Assembly: GCA_009746045.1 (NCBI GenBank) | Contig: RPFO01000696.1 | Span: 1 to 64,000, forward strand | Source of the DNA: Mesostigma viride | Lineage: Eukaryota > Streptophyta > Mesostigmatophyceae > Mesostigmatales > Mesostigmataceae | Direction of reading: 5' to 3' | Length of the DNA: 64,000 nucleotides | Part shown: positions 27,852 through 37,089 of the stretch, piece after piece | Layout: each line of letters begins with the position of its first letter | How positions within the stretch are numbered: the stretch's first letter is position 1 | Notes under the pieces: generated by a model | Databases searched by the model: none | What the model saw: only the letters and a program-made list of their open reading frames with translations | What the model was told of the DNA's origin: nothing | Program-made: the position numbers and the translations under genes

Positions 27852-27928
27852 CCGAGGGCTTATAGCCAGCTTGGGAAGGGGTGAAAAGAAGAAAGTGGGC
27901 CTTACAAGCAAACCGTCCTCCCCCTTCC

Positions 27929-29173
27929 ATGGCGTCCGCGGACGACCCCCTAGGGCTTTTTAGGAGATTGCCAAACGAGCTGTACAATGACATCTTGACA
28001 AGGATCATGAAGACTAACCTCGGCGACGCCCAGGTCTTGGCATCAAGCTCCAGAACCATGTGGCACAGGTCCTGGCCACTAATACGGCAGGCGACGTTCC
28101 GCTGCCCCGTCGGTCTGCCCCGACTCCTGTGTCTGAACAGCGCTCTCTCCTTGGCCCAGCAGCACGACTGGAGCAACAAGACGGCCGTCAGGATTGTCGT
28201 TTACGACAAGACGCACGGGGACGCCAAACGCGAGAGGGTCGCGCCTGTGGACGCAGGGACGGATGGCGTGCTCCCCAGCGACCTGAACACGTTTGTACTT
28301 GATTGGAGGGATTGCGCTGGCTGGTTCCTGCGGCATCCCGGCATTGACATCGTCATTATTGAGCCAGCAGCTGTGGTTCACGCGTACAGCGCCCCCCGCC
28401 AGCGCTGCTTCCATTATGCGTGCGTGCTAGCGCTCCTCCACATGCGCCGGTGGGTGAGCTCCTACCCTTGCGAGCTGTTGGTATTGTTCGACAGGCGTCG
28501 GGTCACGCACGGGGCGATCGGCGAAGTCGAGCCGACACAGGCGCACTATTACAGACCGTTCGAGGCGCTGGTCAAGGCGAACAACGGAGTGCTAGTCGTC
28601 AGCGGCCCCAGGACTCTGCATATTGGCAACGGTTTCCGCGACCTGGCCACGCTGAGGGAGCGCCTGGATGGGGATAAGAAACTGTTCATCCTGGCGGACC
28701 CGGACAGCACCCTCGTGCTGTGTTCCCGGTCTCTTCATTGGTTTGGAGACAGGATTGTGGGGGTGGCCCCCATCAACGTGGCCATTGTGGGGGGCGGCAG
28801 GCTGTTCTCTTTTTACGAGTCAGACAGAGTGATCCCCTTGGACATGCTGGGGGAGGAGGAGCCGCTGCCAAGCTCTCTGCTGCCTCCGCGGTGTCTCTTG
28901 AAGACGCTGGTCAAGGTGGGCGGCGGCACGTTCAACATTCAGTCCAACACTTCTCTTTACCTGGTTTCGTCAGGGCAGTCGGAGTGGAGTGGGCGCGTGT
29001 TCAGCAGGGATGGGCAAGCTGCCCCCTCCATCTGGCGCTCAAACGAGGACGTTAGCCAGATACACGTGAGCGGAGACCCCGACCGCAATCGGTGCGGCAT
29101 TGTCAAAATGGACAGCGATGATTGGGACATGTTGCGCAAGGCCTTCCCTATTCTTCCCCTTAAACTGTACTGA
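27929..29173 (+). CDS. F-box-like protein
   Basis: About 414 residues from the ATG at 27929. Residues 8-50 read L-F-R-R-L-P-N-E-L-Y-N-D-I-L-T-R-I and L-A-S-S-S-R-T-M-W-H-R-S-W-P, the L-P-x-E-L-x-x-x-I-L...(S)-R-x-W pattern of an F-box, which docks on SKP1 in cullin ubiquitin ligases. The remaining 350 residues have regular strand-rich repeats and a G-G-G-R-L-F-S-F-Y motif, without a named substrate-binding domain. It ends just before the hairpin at 29173. Moderate confidence in the F-box, low in substrate. Confidence 0.5.
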   Translation: MASADDPLGLFRRLPNELYNDILTRIMKTNLGDAQVLASSSRTMWHRSWPLIRQATFRCPVGLPRLLCLNSALSLAQQHDWSNKTAVRIVVYDKTHGDAKRERVAPVDAGTDGVLPSDLNTFVLDWRDCAGWFLRHPGIDIVIIEPAAVVHAYSAPRQRCFHYACVLALLHMRRWVSSYPCELLVLFDRRRVTHGAIGEVEPTQAHYYRPFEALVKANNGVLVVSGPRTLHIGNGFRDLATLRERLDGDKKLFILADPDSTLVLCSRSLHWFGDRIVGVAPINVAIVGGGRLFSFYESDRVIPLDMLGEEEPLPSSLLPPRCLLKTLVKVGGGTFNIQSNTSLYLVSSGQSEWSGRVFSRDGQAAPSIWRSNEDVSQIHVSGDPDRNRCGIVKMDSDDWDMLRKAFPILPLKLY

Positions 29174-29219
29174 GTCCGTTTTCGTGGCGCCAGTTGAACT
29201 CGCGCCACTCTAACGGACT
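29173..29219. terminator. hairpin after the F-box-like gene
   Basis: AGTCCGTT (29173-29180) pairs with AACGGACT (29212-29219); inside, TGGCGC (29185-29190) pairs with GCGCCA (29202-29207). It starts on the stop codon of the F-box-like gene, so it can act as a 3'-end hairpin. Its right arm is also part of the left inverted repeat of the following element. Confidence 0.5.
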
Positions 29220-29226
29220 GAGTTTG
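29197..29226 (+). repeat. left terminal inverted repeat
   Basis: AACTCGCGCCACTCTAACGG continues as ACTGAGTTTG; pairs with the right copy with five mismatches, all in the outer half. Confidence 0.6.
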
Positions 29227-30752
29227 TGGCAGAACCAGGCGCCGCGCCAATAATAATTTAACGGTCAAACCTGGGGGGATCGAAAGATCTAGACGTAAGC
29301 TATGCCTGGCGCTATTCAGACCGTATTTTGGACACCTGGCCAGGGAGATATGCTTGAGCAAAGTTAGGGGGGTACCATGGTCCAACGGGACCGACGTGCA
29401 TGAAAAATATTGACGCGCACGGCTATGGCGGTGCACACAACTGACTGGTACGAGAGAATGGCTTGACATAATGGACTCAAATTTTGTAGGCATGATTTTC
29501 AAGTCCTAAAAACGTTTTATCCCCAGCCATGGAACGTTTGAAGATGCGTAGATGGGTCATCGGGGTGCTGGTTGGCGCAGCAAATCATGTCAGCGGCCAG
29601 GCGGTGACAGTGCGAGTGCTGCATGTTGCTAGGCGGAAATTTTCGAGGTATTTGCGCATGGATAAACCTTTGACGTCGTTCCCAACCAGATTTGCTAGAA
29701 TTGGCAGCCAGGAAAGGCTCGAGGCTACGTCCATGAATCGGGCGTGCTGGCTCCCGCAGGAAAGGTAATCTGCTGTTCCGACCTGGTACGTTCTAGCCTC
29801 CTAGCGTGTTCCGTTAACCGTATATGGTTGTATTATCGTTTATAACTAATATCAGGGTTATAATCGAGGGCTTGTGATTGTCATTTTGTTGTTTTGCTCC
29901 CTCTACGCATCGGCTTGTCATAGTTGTGGAATACCATCAGGTCAAGCAGATTTTGGACCATGTTTGGTCGCTGTTAGCTGAGGCTGCAACGGAAATAGCG
30001 TGATAACGGTTGGTATTGGTTAGTAATATGGTAAAGGTGATTACCCAATGCTTTTCCTGGCTCAAACAGCCCGAGACAAGTTCTTTTCTGACCAGTTTTA
30101 GGCATGGCTTCTTGTTTTGCTGGCCAACGCCCACCTTCTGATTTTGCATCCATTGCATGTGACAAACATGGAGATACCCAATACCTGTTTGCATGGAAGC
30201 ATTACCAACTTGTTCATTTTGTTTACTTTATTGTTGCAAAGAACGTGGAGGTGTTTTGTCATTCATCGGGTGGGTTAGTGATGTAGCTCCTTGCCACCCC
30301 TTTGACGCGCGCTTGAGGCCTTGATTAATGAGCCTTTCACCTATTTTTTAGCATGGTCTTGTGTCTTATATGCTGGCTTATCTCAGGTTCCACGCTGGGC
30401 CAGTGGCTGGCCTCGACGACGACAACGCCCGCCGCCAGCGTGCCATGCAGCCCTTGTCAGCCCGCAGCCCGGCTGGCCGCGCATGGGCTGAGGCCAATGG
30501 CCGCACGACCCGCACGTTGGCAGCTGGCACCCAGCTGACAGGGCCTTGTAGGAGGCAGGATCTGCGCACCCAGAGGCGCAATCCGTAGTTTGGCACATAG
30601 CCAGGTAGCCCAATTGACAGTTAGCTACACCCTTGGCTAGTCTTGCGCTATGTATACCGCACGCGCGCGCTAGTGCCATTTTGGCCCCTTGCGGCATGTT
30701 GGCATGTGTTATATGGCATGGTCTCTTGTTTTATCACCTGGGTATGGTGCAT

Positions 30753-30770
30753 GATGCCCAATTGGGCATC
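30753..30770. repeat. 18-bp perfect palindrome
   Basis: GATGCCCAATTGGGCATC is its own reverse complement. It lies within the gene-free element. Confidence 0.85.
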
Positions 30771-30832
30771 CCTTGTTGTTTCATGCCAATTGGAATAAAG
30801 TTTTGTGTTGTTATGCTACCATTTATACCCCT

Positions 30833-30866
30833 GCCAGCTGGCACCGTTATAACGGTGCCAGCTGGC
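30833..30866. repeat. 34-bp perfect palindrome
   Basis: The left half GCCAGCTGGCACCGTTA is followed immediately by its exact reverse complement, with no loop. GCCAGCTGGC is itself palindromic, so each half has a second symmetric core. It could extrude as a cruciform or fold in RNA. Confidence 0.9.
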
Positions 30867-31034
30867 TTTGGCCATTTCGTAGCTAGCGTCCTCAGTTTTG
30901 TGACATTTCATGTTGTGAATGCATTGATGGCATGTCTATGATTATAATAACCTGCCTTTAAAAGGCCAGGGCCAACTGATTTGTGTAAATGGTCGATAAT
31001 GCATTATATATGTCTCCAACCCCATGTGCACTGT

Positions 31035-31051
31035 ACCCCCCTGAGGGGGGT
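31035..31051. repeat. 17-bp odd palindrome (C6/G6)
   Basis: ACCCCCCT and AGGGGGGT flank a single G. It is the third strong palindrome in 300 bp. Confidence 0.8.
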
Positions 31052-31191
31052 GCTATTTTTAGCAGGTGTAGGGCATGGATATGTGACCAACCAAATTTCC
31101 CAAACATTATTTGATATAAAAGCATGCTTGGTTCCAAGGGTGGGCCAGAAAATGTTATTTGGCTAGTTACTCTCAGGCGCACAAAGATACC

Positions 31192-31221
31192 CAAACTCAG
31201 TCCGTTCTCGTGGTTCGAGTT
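31192..31221 (-). repeat. right terminal inverted repeat
   Basis: CAAACTCAGTCCGTTCTCGT continues as GGTTCGAGTT; reverse complement of the left repeat with five mismatches. Confidence 0.6.
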
Positions 31222-31303
31222 TTGACAGTTGAAGGGTTAACCACTGATATGCAAGTGTGTCATGATTTCTTTATTCCTTTATAATAAAACACTCGTTTTC
31301 CAT

Positions 31304-32359
31304 TTATTTGAACACGTACTCAAGGGGGATGTCCACTAGGTACAGACGGCAGCGCACTCTCTGCCCCACAAGCAGCATGGGGTCCGCGATTGCCATAGGA
31401 CGGGTCAGGATCAGGGGGATGGTATGGGTCGATGGGTGCGAGGTCCCGGTTCCGTAAAAACAGTTAATGACTTGCGTGCCCAGCCCCGGCGCTCCTGAAT
31501 CAACCGGGGAGGTAAGAGGGAATGTCACGCTGCCCAGGTAGACCATTCCCGTGGCAGGGGTAGCAAACTGTGCGCCTAGTATGCCACCGTTGAAGCCCTC
31601 GAGGGGTAAGGACTGAATGGGGGGGGTGGTAGGGGTTCCAATCCCGTAGCCATCCGGCAGGTAGATGCCCACCACCAGGCTAGCCAGGGGGTACTGCGGG
31701 CTCCAGTACCACAGTTCGTACTTGTGTTCAGTGGAAGAAAACAGATTATCGGGGTGGGCGACAGCTATCAGCGTATCCGTCTGCGATACCACGCGATCGT
31801 AGTAGTCGATTGTCAGCCGCGACCAGGTCCAGAAGGTGGGGTCAAATGCCCATGATGGGTATTGGGCGGATCGAGAGGAATACCGCACTACCATTGAGGG
31901 GTCTTTTCCATCGATCAGCTCTAGAATTGCGGCTAGGATGGTGGGAACGAGCGCAGACACTCTTGCGGTCAACTCAGTCTCCAGCAAGGAGACGGGAGAC
32001 ACGACCGCAGAAGATCTGGTAGGCGCCCCATCATACCAGGAGAGACTTGTGACATCCCAGGTTGCAGGGGGGGTCATGGACAGCATGTCCTTGGCGATGC
32101 GCAGGTAGGTGAGGGTGTAGTCGTCGTCCGGCGGCTCCTCCACGTCCTCGCCGCCCACTTGGAAAAAAATGTCGTATCCAGAGGGAGCTGCCGCGTTGGC
32201 TATCCGGTACTCTAGCACCGGTTTGTTGCATCTGTTGTAGGTAGACTGGAAGAAGCCAAAGGAGATGGGGAGGGGGTTGAGCCTGTCCAGCTTGCTCCCG
32301 TTCGCGAACGTGATTGCCCCCCTCACAAACAGATTGTCGACTTCTTGTTTTGTCGTCAT
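31304..32359 (-). CDS. virion-surface-like protein, 351 aa
   Basis: A beta-rich protein with many Ser/Thr/Pro and Trp residues (W-S-R-L-T-I-D-Y-Y-D, W-Y-W-S-P-Q-Y-P) and regular short strands. The opening M-T-T-K-Q-E-V-D-N-L-F-V-R-G-A-I resembles fibre-type starts in its neighbours. It is the last of three same-direction genes (36550 to 31304) separated by 59 and 70 bp, so a coordinated late surface-protein cluster is likely. No domain named. Confidence 0.55.
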   Translation of the reverse strand: MTTKQEVDNLFVRGAITFANGSKLDRLNPLPISFGFFQSTYNRCNKPVLEYRIANAAAPSGYDIFFQVGGEDVEEPPDDDYTLTYLRIAKDMLSMTPPATWDVTSLSWYDGAPTRSSAVVSPVSLLETELTARVSALVPTILAAILELIDGKDPSMVVRYSSRSAQYPSWAFDPTFWTWSRLTIDYYDRVVSQTDTLIAVAHPDNLFSSTEHKYELWYWSPQYPLASLVVGIYLPDGYGIGTPTTPPIQSLPLEGFNGGILGAQFATPATGMVYLGSVTFPLTSPVDSGAPGLGTQVINCFYGTGTSHPSTHTIPLILTRPMAIADPMLLVGQRVRCRLYLVDIPLEYVFK

Positions 32360-32418
32360 CTCCGAGGAAGGGCTGCAAGTACGTCACATTTTCATTTGAT
32401 CCGCCTGAGCGCATTCAT

Positions 32419-33492
32419 TCATGAATCAAAAATAAAGACAGTCTTTTCCATCGCCGCGGAGATGACCCGCTTGATTATTCTCAGCTGCCCGTTCACCACT
32501 GCGAGCTTGTACCTGATGTCTCCCGATCCCAACTCGACCACGTCCGCCTCTAGTCCCACCTTGCCAGCCCCGGGGTTCACTACGATGTCGATGGGGGATG
32601 CGACTTGGGGGGGCGATGGCGTTGAGAGGGTGATGGCGGCGTCGGGATTGTCATCCTTGTGCCCGACTTCCAGCCACCCGCGCTGGTTGTCCGTCACCAG
32701 GTCCGCTTTAGGGAACAGCTTTATGGAGGAGAGAGAGTCCAGCACGACACCCCCCGCTCGTCCTCTGAGCCTCAACTGGTCGCCGGATTCGACGAACAGG
32801 TCCGCATTGGAGGTGCTGGCCACGAGGGCGCGAGTGGTGCTGGACCCAACCTGGTACCCTCCCGCCTGGTGCACGCCCAGGGTCAGGCAGGCAGGGTCCT
32901 GGAGACCCGTCGACGTATTAAGGTGTTTGCCGTAGACCTTGATGGCATCCCCCCCCGCGACACTGCTTCCGTCTCCTTTGTAGGCGTGCAGCTCTCCCAG
33001 CGTGACCACTGACCTGGGGGCGGATCCGGGGGCGGGGTTGACAACGTTGTTGCCTGCGAGCACGAGGTCGTGCTTCGTGGACGAGAGAACGGAATAGAAC
33101 AGGTCCGCCGGCGTGGGCGTCACATAAAAGGGCGACCCAAAAATGGCGTTGTAGATGTACGTGTCCAGCCCCGCCAGCACGGGGTCGCTCCTGTCCACAG
33201 CCTCAGCTTTGATGCCATCTATGGAGCTAGCGGTTCCGCCCCCAATGACGGAGTTCGCTTGAACGCCCAACTTTTTGGTGCCGGACTGCAGCAACGCCGA
33301 GTCCGCGGAGAGCACAATGGACCCCCCGTCCTGCCCCTCGGGGGTGATGGCCTGCAGGGTTGTCTTCCCGTCCTTCTGGACAATCTTGAGCGTGCCTGAC
33401 TGCAATCCATCCGGCGACAGGGGGTTGATCTCCTGGGACGTGATCGACCGGAAGTACAGCCTCCCCGTGGCCGATGTCAGGCTCGGCGGCAT
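32419..33492 (-). CDS. fibre-like repeat protein, 357 aa
   Basis: Strand-loop-strand units rich in Gly, Ser and Asp (I-V-L-S-A-D-S-A-L-L-Q-S-G, L-V-L-A-G-N-N-V-V, L-F-V-E-S-G-D-Q-L-R-L-R-G, I-D-I-V-V-N-P-G-A-G) recall beta-solenoid or fibre shafts. The neighbouring 995-residue protein has the same style, including R-S-D-S-Q-L-R-L-S-A-D against E-S-G-D-Q-L-R-L-R-G-R. The last residues turn basic (I-I-K-R-V-I). Likely virion fibre component. The ATG at 33492 is clear. Confidence 0.55.
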   Translation of the reverse strand: MPPSLTSATGRLYFRSITSQEINPLSPDGLQSGTLKIVQKDGKTTLQAITPEGQDGGSIVLSADSALLQSGTKKLGVQANSVIGGGTASSIDGIKAEAVDRSDPVLAGLDTYIYNAIFGSPFYVTPTPADLFYSVLSSTKHDLVLAGNNVVNPAPGSAPRSVVTLGELHAYKGDGSSVAGGDAIKVYGKHLNTSTGLQDPACLTLGVHQAGGYQVGSSTTRALVASTSNADLFVESGDQLRLRGRAGGVVLDSLSSIKLFPKADLVTDNQRGWLEVGHKDDNPDAAITLSTPSPPQVASPIDIVVNPGAGKVGLEADVVELGSGDIRYKLAVVNGQLRIIKRVISAAMEKTVFIFDS

Positions 33493-33562
33493 GGTGCAGG
33501 TAGTGCGGGCGGTTTCCTAACCGTACGCCTCAAAATTTTGCGGCGTCTTTACACGCAATCCC

Positions 33563-36550
33563 CTACGGCTTATTGTACAGCTCCAAGACGACGTCCGCGC
33601 TTGCGGAGGATCCCAGGGAGCCCAGGGAGTTCGCCTGGGCGTCGTTTAGTGGCGCAGGGTTGCCAAGGACAAGCTCGGACGAGTTGGACCCCTCCGCCTT
33701 GACGATCTGCAGACTCTCGTTGTCGGCAATGCGGAACCCGTAGGTCACCCTGACGGGCGCGGCGTCGTATTCGGTGCTGTACCGGTAGAGCTGCGTGTTC
33801 GCGACCTGCGCGCCCGTCATGCCGGCGGTGGAGACCACGCGCCAGCTCTTGTAGGCGACGTTGAAAGCCAGCCCTCCGGGGTAGGTGGTGCGGGAGCCCA
33901 GGAAGAGCCCGCGCTCGGACTGGGTGGCGGACATTCCCACCTGAGGGGGGGAGGCGAGCGTCGAGTTGTCACTGATGTTCTTCCACCCGGCAAAGCTGGA
34001 AGATTTCAGCACGCCGTTAATGTACAGTTGGGGTCCCGCCATGGGGTGCAGGTGCAGCCCCAGGACGAACTCGCGGGCACCGACAAGAGGGACAAGGCTG
34101 GCGTTGTAGGCGGTGTTGGTCACCAGCAGCACGCGGCCGCCCTGCCACACCCACACGCCGACATACAGCTCTTGCCCGGGGTTCGATGTGACGGTGTCCC
34201 CGACGGCCATCAGCTCGCACATGTTGACAGGGGCGGCCAAGCTGGCTGCGATGTTGGTGGGAGCGCCCCCGGTGGCAGACAGGAAGGAGGAGTCGACGGG
34301 TTTCACGCTGCCGGTAAAGAGCAGGTCGTACTGGCTTGCGGTGTCAAGTCCCGGGTCGGCGTAGTAGTAAGACACCGCGCGGTCTGTGCCCCCATAGAGG
34401 GTCTGGAAGTACCCCCCGACATGTGAAGGCGTTGTGACGCCGACGTTGGCCGAGCTCTGGTAAGCCAGTGTGACGGTGTCCGTGGGGTTCCGCGCCGGCA
34501 AGCTCCTAAAACGACCGCCAGTGGGGCCTGCGTACGAGCCCAGGGAGAACAGGTGGGGCTCCGTGGTGCCGCCGCCGGCGTCTGCGGGCAGCTCAGAGAG
34601 CTTCACGTTAGACCCAGGCGCTTTCCTGAGGTCGGTGGCGATCGTGCGGGAGAGCATAAGCTGGCCGCCTTGGATGTGCCAGTACGAGCCGGTGTGGTCC
34701 CCCAGCTCCTGCTGAACGTTGTTCTTCCACGAGATGGAGCGGTCGCAAGGGGTGCTGCTTACCACGCCGTCGCCCTGCACGACCATACCGGCCCCGTCAG
34801 CGTTGGCATTCGTCGGGTTGGCGGGGATGCTCTCGATGCGCAGGTCGTCGAACTCGACGGACGCGCCGTACACGACGCTGGGTTTGCTCCCACCAAAGGA
34901 GAACAAGCTCGGTGACGCAAAGTCAAGCGAGTGTGCAGCCGATGACGACAGCCCGCAGACTCGCACTCCGTTGACAAAGACCTCCATGGTGGACAACAGG
35001 GGGTTGGCGTACTTCGACCTCCTCACCAAGATGCGGTATTTCTGTCCGTCCGTGATGACCGCCGGGGCGCTATCGACAGTGCTCAACGCGGACTCTGCCT
35101 GCACGCCACGGTTCGTCAACAGATTAATGTTGAATCCGGTCCCGATGGAGAAGAAAGGCTGACTTGTGGTGACCGCACCCGGCGAAAACATGACGTTAAA
35201 CCCGACCTGGTACGAGCCGCTGAACGCCTGCCCGATGCTGGCCTGCCCCATGGCCTGGGTGCCGGTGCCCAGAGTCAGCACTCCGCCGGCGACGGTCGCG
35301 TTGGTGAGCGCCAGAGCCACGGAGGCCTTGGTGTCGAGTTCGGAATCCCCGTTGAAGGGCCAGTGGGCAACGAGGCTCGTGTCCATGTTGGCGAGCGAAA
35401 TGGTCTTCTCGGTGACCGTCACGTTGGTGGTGGAGGTGTTGACGGAGGTCAGCGTGCCACTTACCTCTACATCTCCCATCACCTTTACGATACCGCTGGC
35501 CGGGGCGAGCACGAGGTCGTTGGCGGGGGTAGACAGCTTGCCGGTGAGCACGAGGTCCTTCTTGACAGCCACGTCAGACGCGGCGGAGAGCTCCAGCGTG
35601 GGGTTGGTGGTGGAGAGCGCCGAGTCCACAAACTTGACCTGCTCAATGGCGACGCTGCTGTCGGCGATGGCGGTGTCTCCCGTGATCCACACGTTGCCGC
35701 CGGAGGGCGCGGCAGCCGACTTCTTGCCCGTGATGGTGACGGCGTTTGTGGAGTACGAGTGGTTGCCCCGGGTGGCCGACGGGGCGGTGACGCCCCCGTT
35801 CTCCAGAGTGGTGGCCCGCAGCACCAGTTGGGAGGCGGGGTCCACTCCGGCGGAGGTGACGCTCGGGGCGATGGCCACACCAGCGCCGGCTGCGATCTTA
35901 ACCTCCCCCCCAACAGCCCTATCCGCCGACAGACGAAGCTGGGAGTCTGACCGGATCTCCATGTCGACGTCTTCCGAGTCGAGCACGCCGCGCCACACGG
36001 TCGCGCCGTTGCCAAACTTGTCCGCGTTGTACAGGAGGCCGGCCTTCAGATCTTTGTTTTCTGCCCCATTCTCTCCTCGCACCGACAGCGCGTCAGGGAG
36101 GGGGAACTGGCCGGTGGTGGCCACGACGGCGGGGCGGTGAGACACGAACCTGCAGTCCTGGACGATCACCTCATCCGCCACAGTGGAAGCCTCGAGCAGG
36201 AGGTTGCTGGTGGACGCCTTGACGAGACTGTTGAGTGGGATCGTGGTAGCCGAGTTCTTAGTGTAGTCGCCCTTTGCGAGGTCGATGTGTGCGGTGGAGA
36301 ACGTGCCCAGCACGTCCAGGTTCCCGTGCACAACAACATTGTTCTGGGCCACGCCGGCGTCGAGCGGCGGCAGGGAGTTGGATTCCCAGTCGTTGAAGTT
36401 GGCAGTGTTGGGCACGAGGTGGATCTTGGACCTTGCAGACATGACAATGACATCTGTGGCGGCATCCCCCGACGAGACCTGGTCTGTGTACAGCTGGCCC
36501 AGCTTGCCAGTGCCGAGGTCGGTGAACGCCATGGTCTGTGTGGATGCCAT
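33563..36550 (-). CDS. large fibre-like protein with LamG-type lectin domain
   Basis: A 995-residue protein. Residues 1-380 are a beta-rich shaft (strands with V-V-V-H-G-N-L-D-V-L-G and V-S-G-T-L-T-S-V-N-T-S-T-T-N-V-T-V-T-E-K-T-I-S-L), the latter a motif typical of phage and giant-virus fibres. Residues about 390-590 begin L-V-A-H-W-P-F-N-G-D and continue with strands ending F-D-D-L-R-I, the signature of a concanavalin/LamG sandwich. A second such sandwich probably spans about 770-950 (W-R-V-V-S and F-V-L-G-L-H-L-H). Glycan binding at the virion surface is the natural inference. No frame breaks in three kilobases. Confidence 0.6.
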   Translation of the reverse strand: MASTQTMAFTDLGTGKLGQLYTDQVSSGDAATDVIVMSARSKIHLVPNTANFNDWESNSLPPLDAGVAQNNVVVHGNLDVLGTFSTAHIDLAKGDYTKNSATTIPLNSLVKASTSNLLLEASTVADEVIVQDCRFVSHRPAVVATTGQFPLPDALSVRGENGAENKDLKAGLLYNADKFGNGATVWRGVLDSEDVDMEIRSDSQLRLSADRAVGGEVKIAAGAGVAIAPSVTSAGVDPASQLVLRATTLENGGVTAPSATRGNHSYSTNAVTITGKKSAAAPSGGNVWITGDTAIADSSVAIEQVKFVDSALSTTNPTLELSAASDVAVKKDLVLTGKLSTPANDLVLAPASGIVKVMGDVEVSGTLTSVNTSTTNVTVTEKTISLANMDTSLVAHWPFNGDSELDTKASVALALTNATVAGGVLTLGTGTQAMGQASIGQAFSGSYQVGFNVMFSPGAVTTSQPFFSIGTGFNINLLTNRGVQAESALSTVDSAPAVITDGQKYRILVRRSKYANPLLSTMEVFVNGVRVCGLSSSAAHSLDFASPSLFSFGGSKPSVVYGASVEFDDLRIESIPANPTNANADGAGMVVQGDGVVSSTPCDRSISWKNNVQQELGDHTGSYWHIQGGQLMLSRTIATDLRKAPGSNVKLSELPADAGGGTTEPHLFSLGSYAGPTGGRFRSLPARNPTDTVTLAYQSSANVGVTTPSHVGGYFQTLYGGTDRAVSYYYADPGLDTASQYDLLFTGSVKPVDSSFLSATGGAPTNIAASLAAPVNMCELMAVGDTVTSNPGQELYVGVWVWQGGRVLLVTNTAYNASLVPLVGAREFVLGLHLHPMAGPQLYINGVLKSSSFAGWKNISDNSTLASPPQVGMSATQSERGLFLGSRTTYPGGLAFNVAYKSWRVVSTAGMTGAQVANTQLYRYSTEYDAAPVRVTYGFRIADNESLQIVKAEGSNSSELVLGNPAPLNDAQANSLGSLGSSASADVVLELYNKP

Positions 36551-36623
36551 TGACTACAGTTGATTTTGCATGTGGAAATTTTTTGACTCTTGGAAACGCA
36601 CTTATGTATTAATCATATAATAC

Positions 36624-37037
36624 CTAGAACGGCTGGATCGCGGGCACGGCAGACGGCGCCTGGATTGTGGGCTTCTTGTACCAGTACGCGTACGCCAGCA
36701 CGCCGGCGATGCCAATGCCGGCCACCATGAACACGATCCCGCTGCTGCGGGACTCTTCTCTCGCAATTTCTCTCATCTTCATCTCAAACATGGCCTGCTG
36801 CCTAGCCAGCCTCTGAGCCTGGTCTACCGCCGCTGGGCGTCTGGCCATGGCTGAGGGAGGAGGGGGGAACGACTGGGACGGCACATTGATGGGTTCACGC
36901 TCCGTGTCCACGCGAGAGCCGGAGTTATTGGCCGCAGAGTAGGCGGGGTCTCCCCCGCCTCCGGATGCCGGCGCAGACTCTTCGTCTGCGATAGGCGAAT
37001 ATGAGAAGGCTCTTCCAAGAGGTGCGCCGCCACTCAT
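36624..37037 (-). CDS. single-pass membrane protein, 137 aa
   Basis: From the ATG at 37037 (TTTTTATATCC lies upstream) the protein has a Gly/Ser/Pro-rich, disordered N-terminal 70 residues, a helix (Q-A-M-F-E-M-K-M-R-E-I-A-R-E-E) and one transmembrane segment near residues 100-120 (G-I-V-F-M-V-A-G-I-G-I-A-G-V-L-A-Y-A). A short P-rich tail follows. It starts the small-membrane-protein cluster; virion inner-membrane location is inferred. Confidence 0.6.
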   Translation of the reverse strand: MSGGAPLGRAFSYSPIADEESAPASGGGGDPAYSAANNSGSRVDTEREPINVPSQSFPPPPSAMARRPAAVDQAQRLARQQAMFEMKMREIAREESRSSGIVFMVAGIGIAGVLAYAYWYKKPTIQAPSAVPAIQPF

Positions 37038-37089
37038 GATGTCGCGGATATAAAAAGAGGCGCCGATTTTTCGCAATGTCTAAGCGAAA

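Larger units (their letters stand above)
29197..31221. mobile_element. candidate non-coding element with terminal inverted repeats
   Basis: The 30 bases at 29197-29226 and the reverse complement of 31192-31221 match at 25 positions, including 15 consecutive (AACGGACTGAGTTTG). The enclosed two kilobases look AT-richer than the flanks, contain no credible gene, and carry several perfect palindromes. An 8-bp direct repeat, CAGTTGAA, stands at 29191-29198 and 31226-31233, close to both ends, and could be a target duplication although five extra bases lie inside it on the right. A non-autonomous DNA transposon or an inserted host segment are the leading readings. Confidence 0.5.

Noticed and set aside
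29881-30600. Short open frames within the gene-free block, for example at 30104 and 30361
   Set aside because: They are short, overlap on both strands, and lack protein-like patterns or start contexts.
35363-36553. Plus-strand frames opposite the 995-residue fibre gene
   Set aside because: They are complementary shadows; the minus-strand frame is continuous for 3 kb with fibre and lectin motifs.
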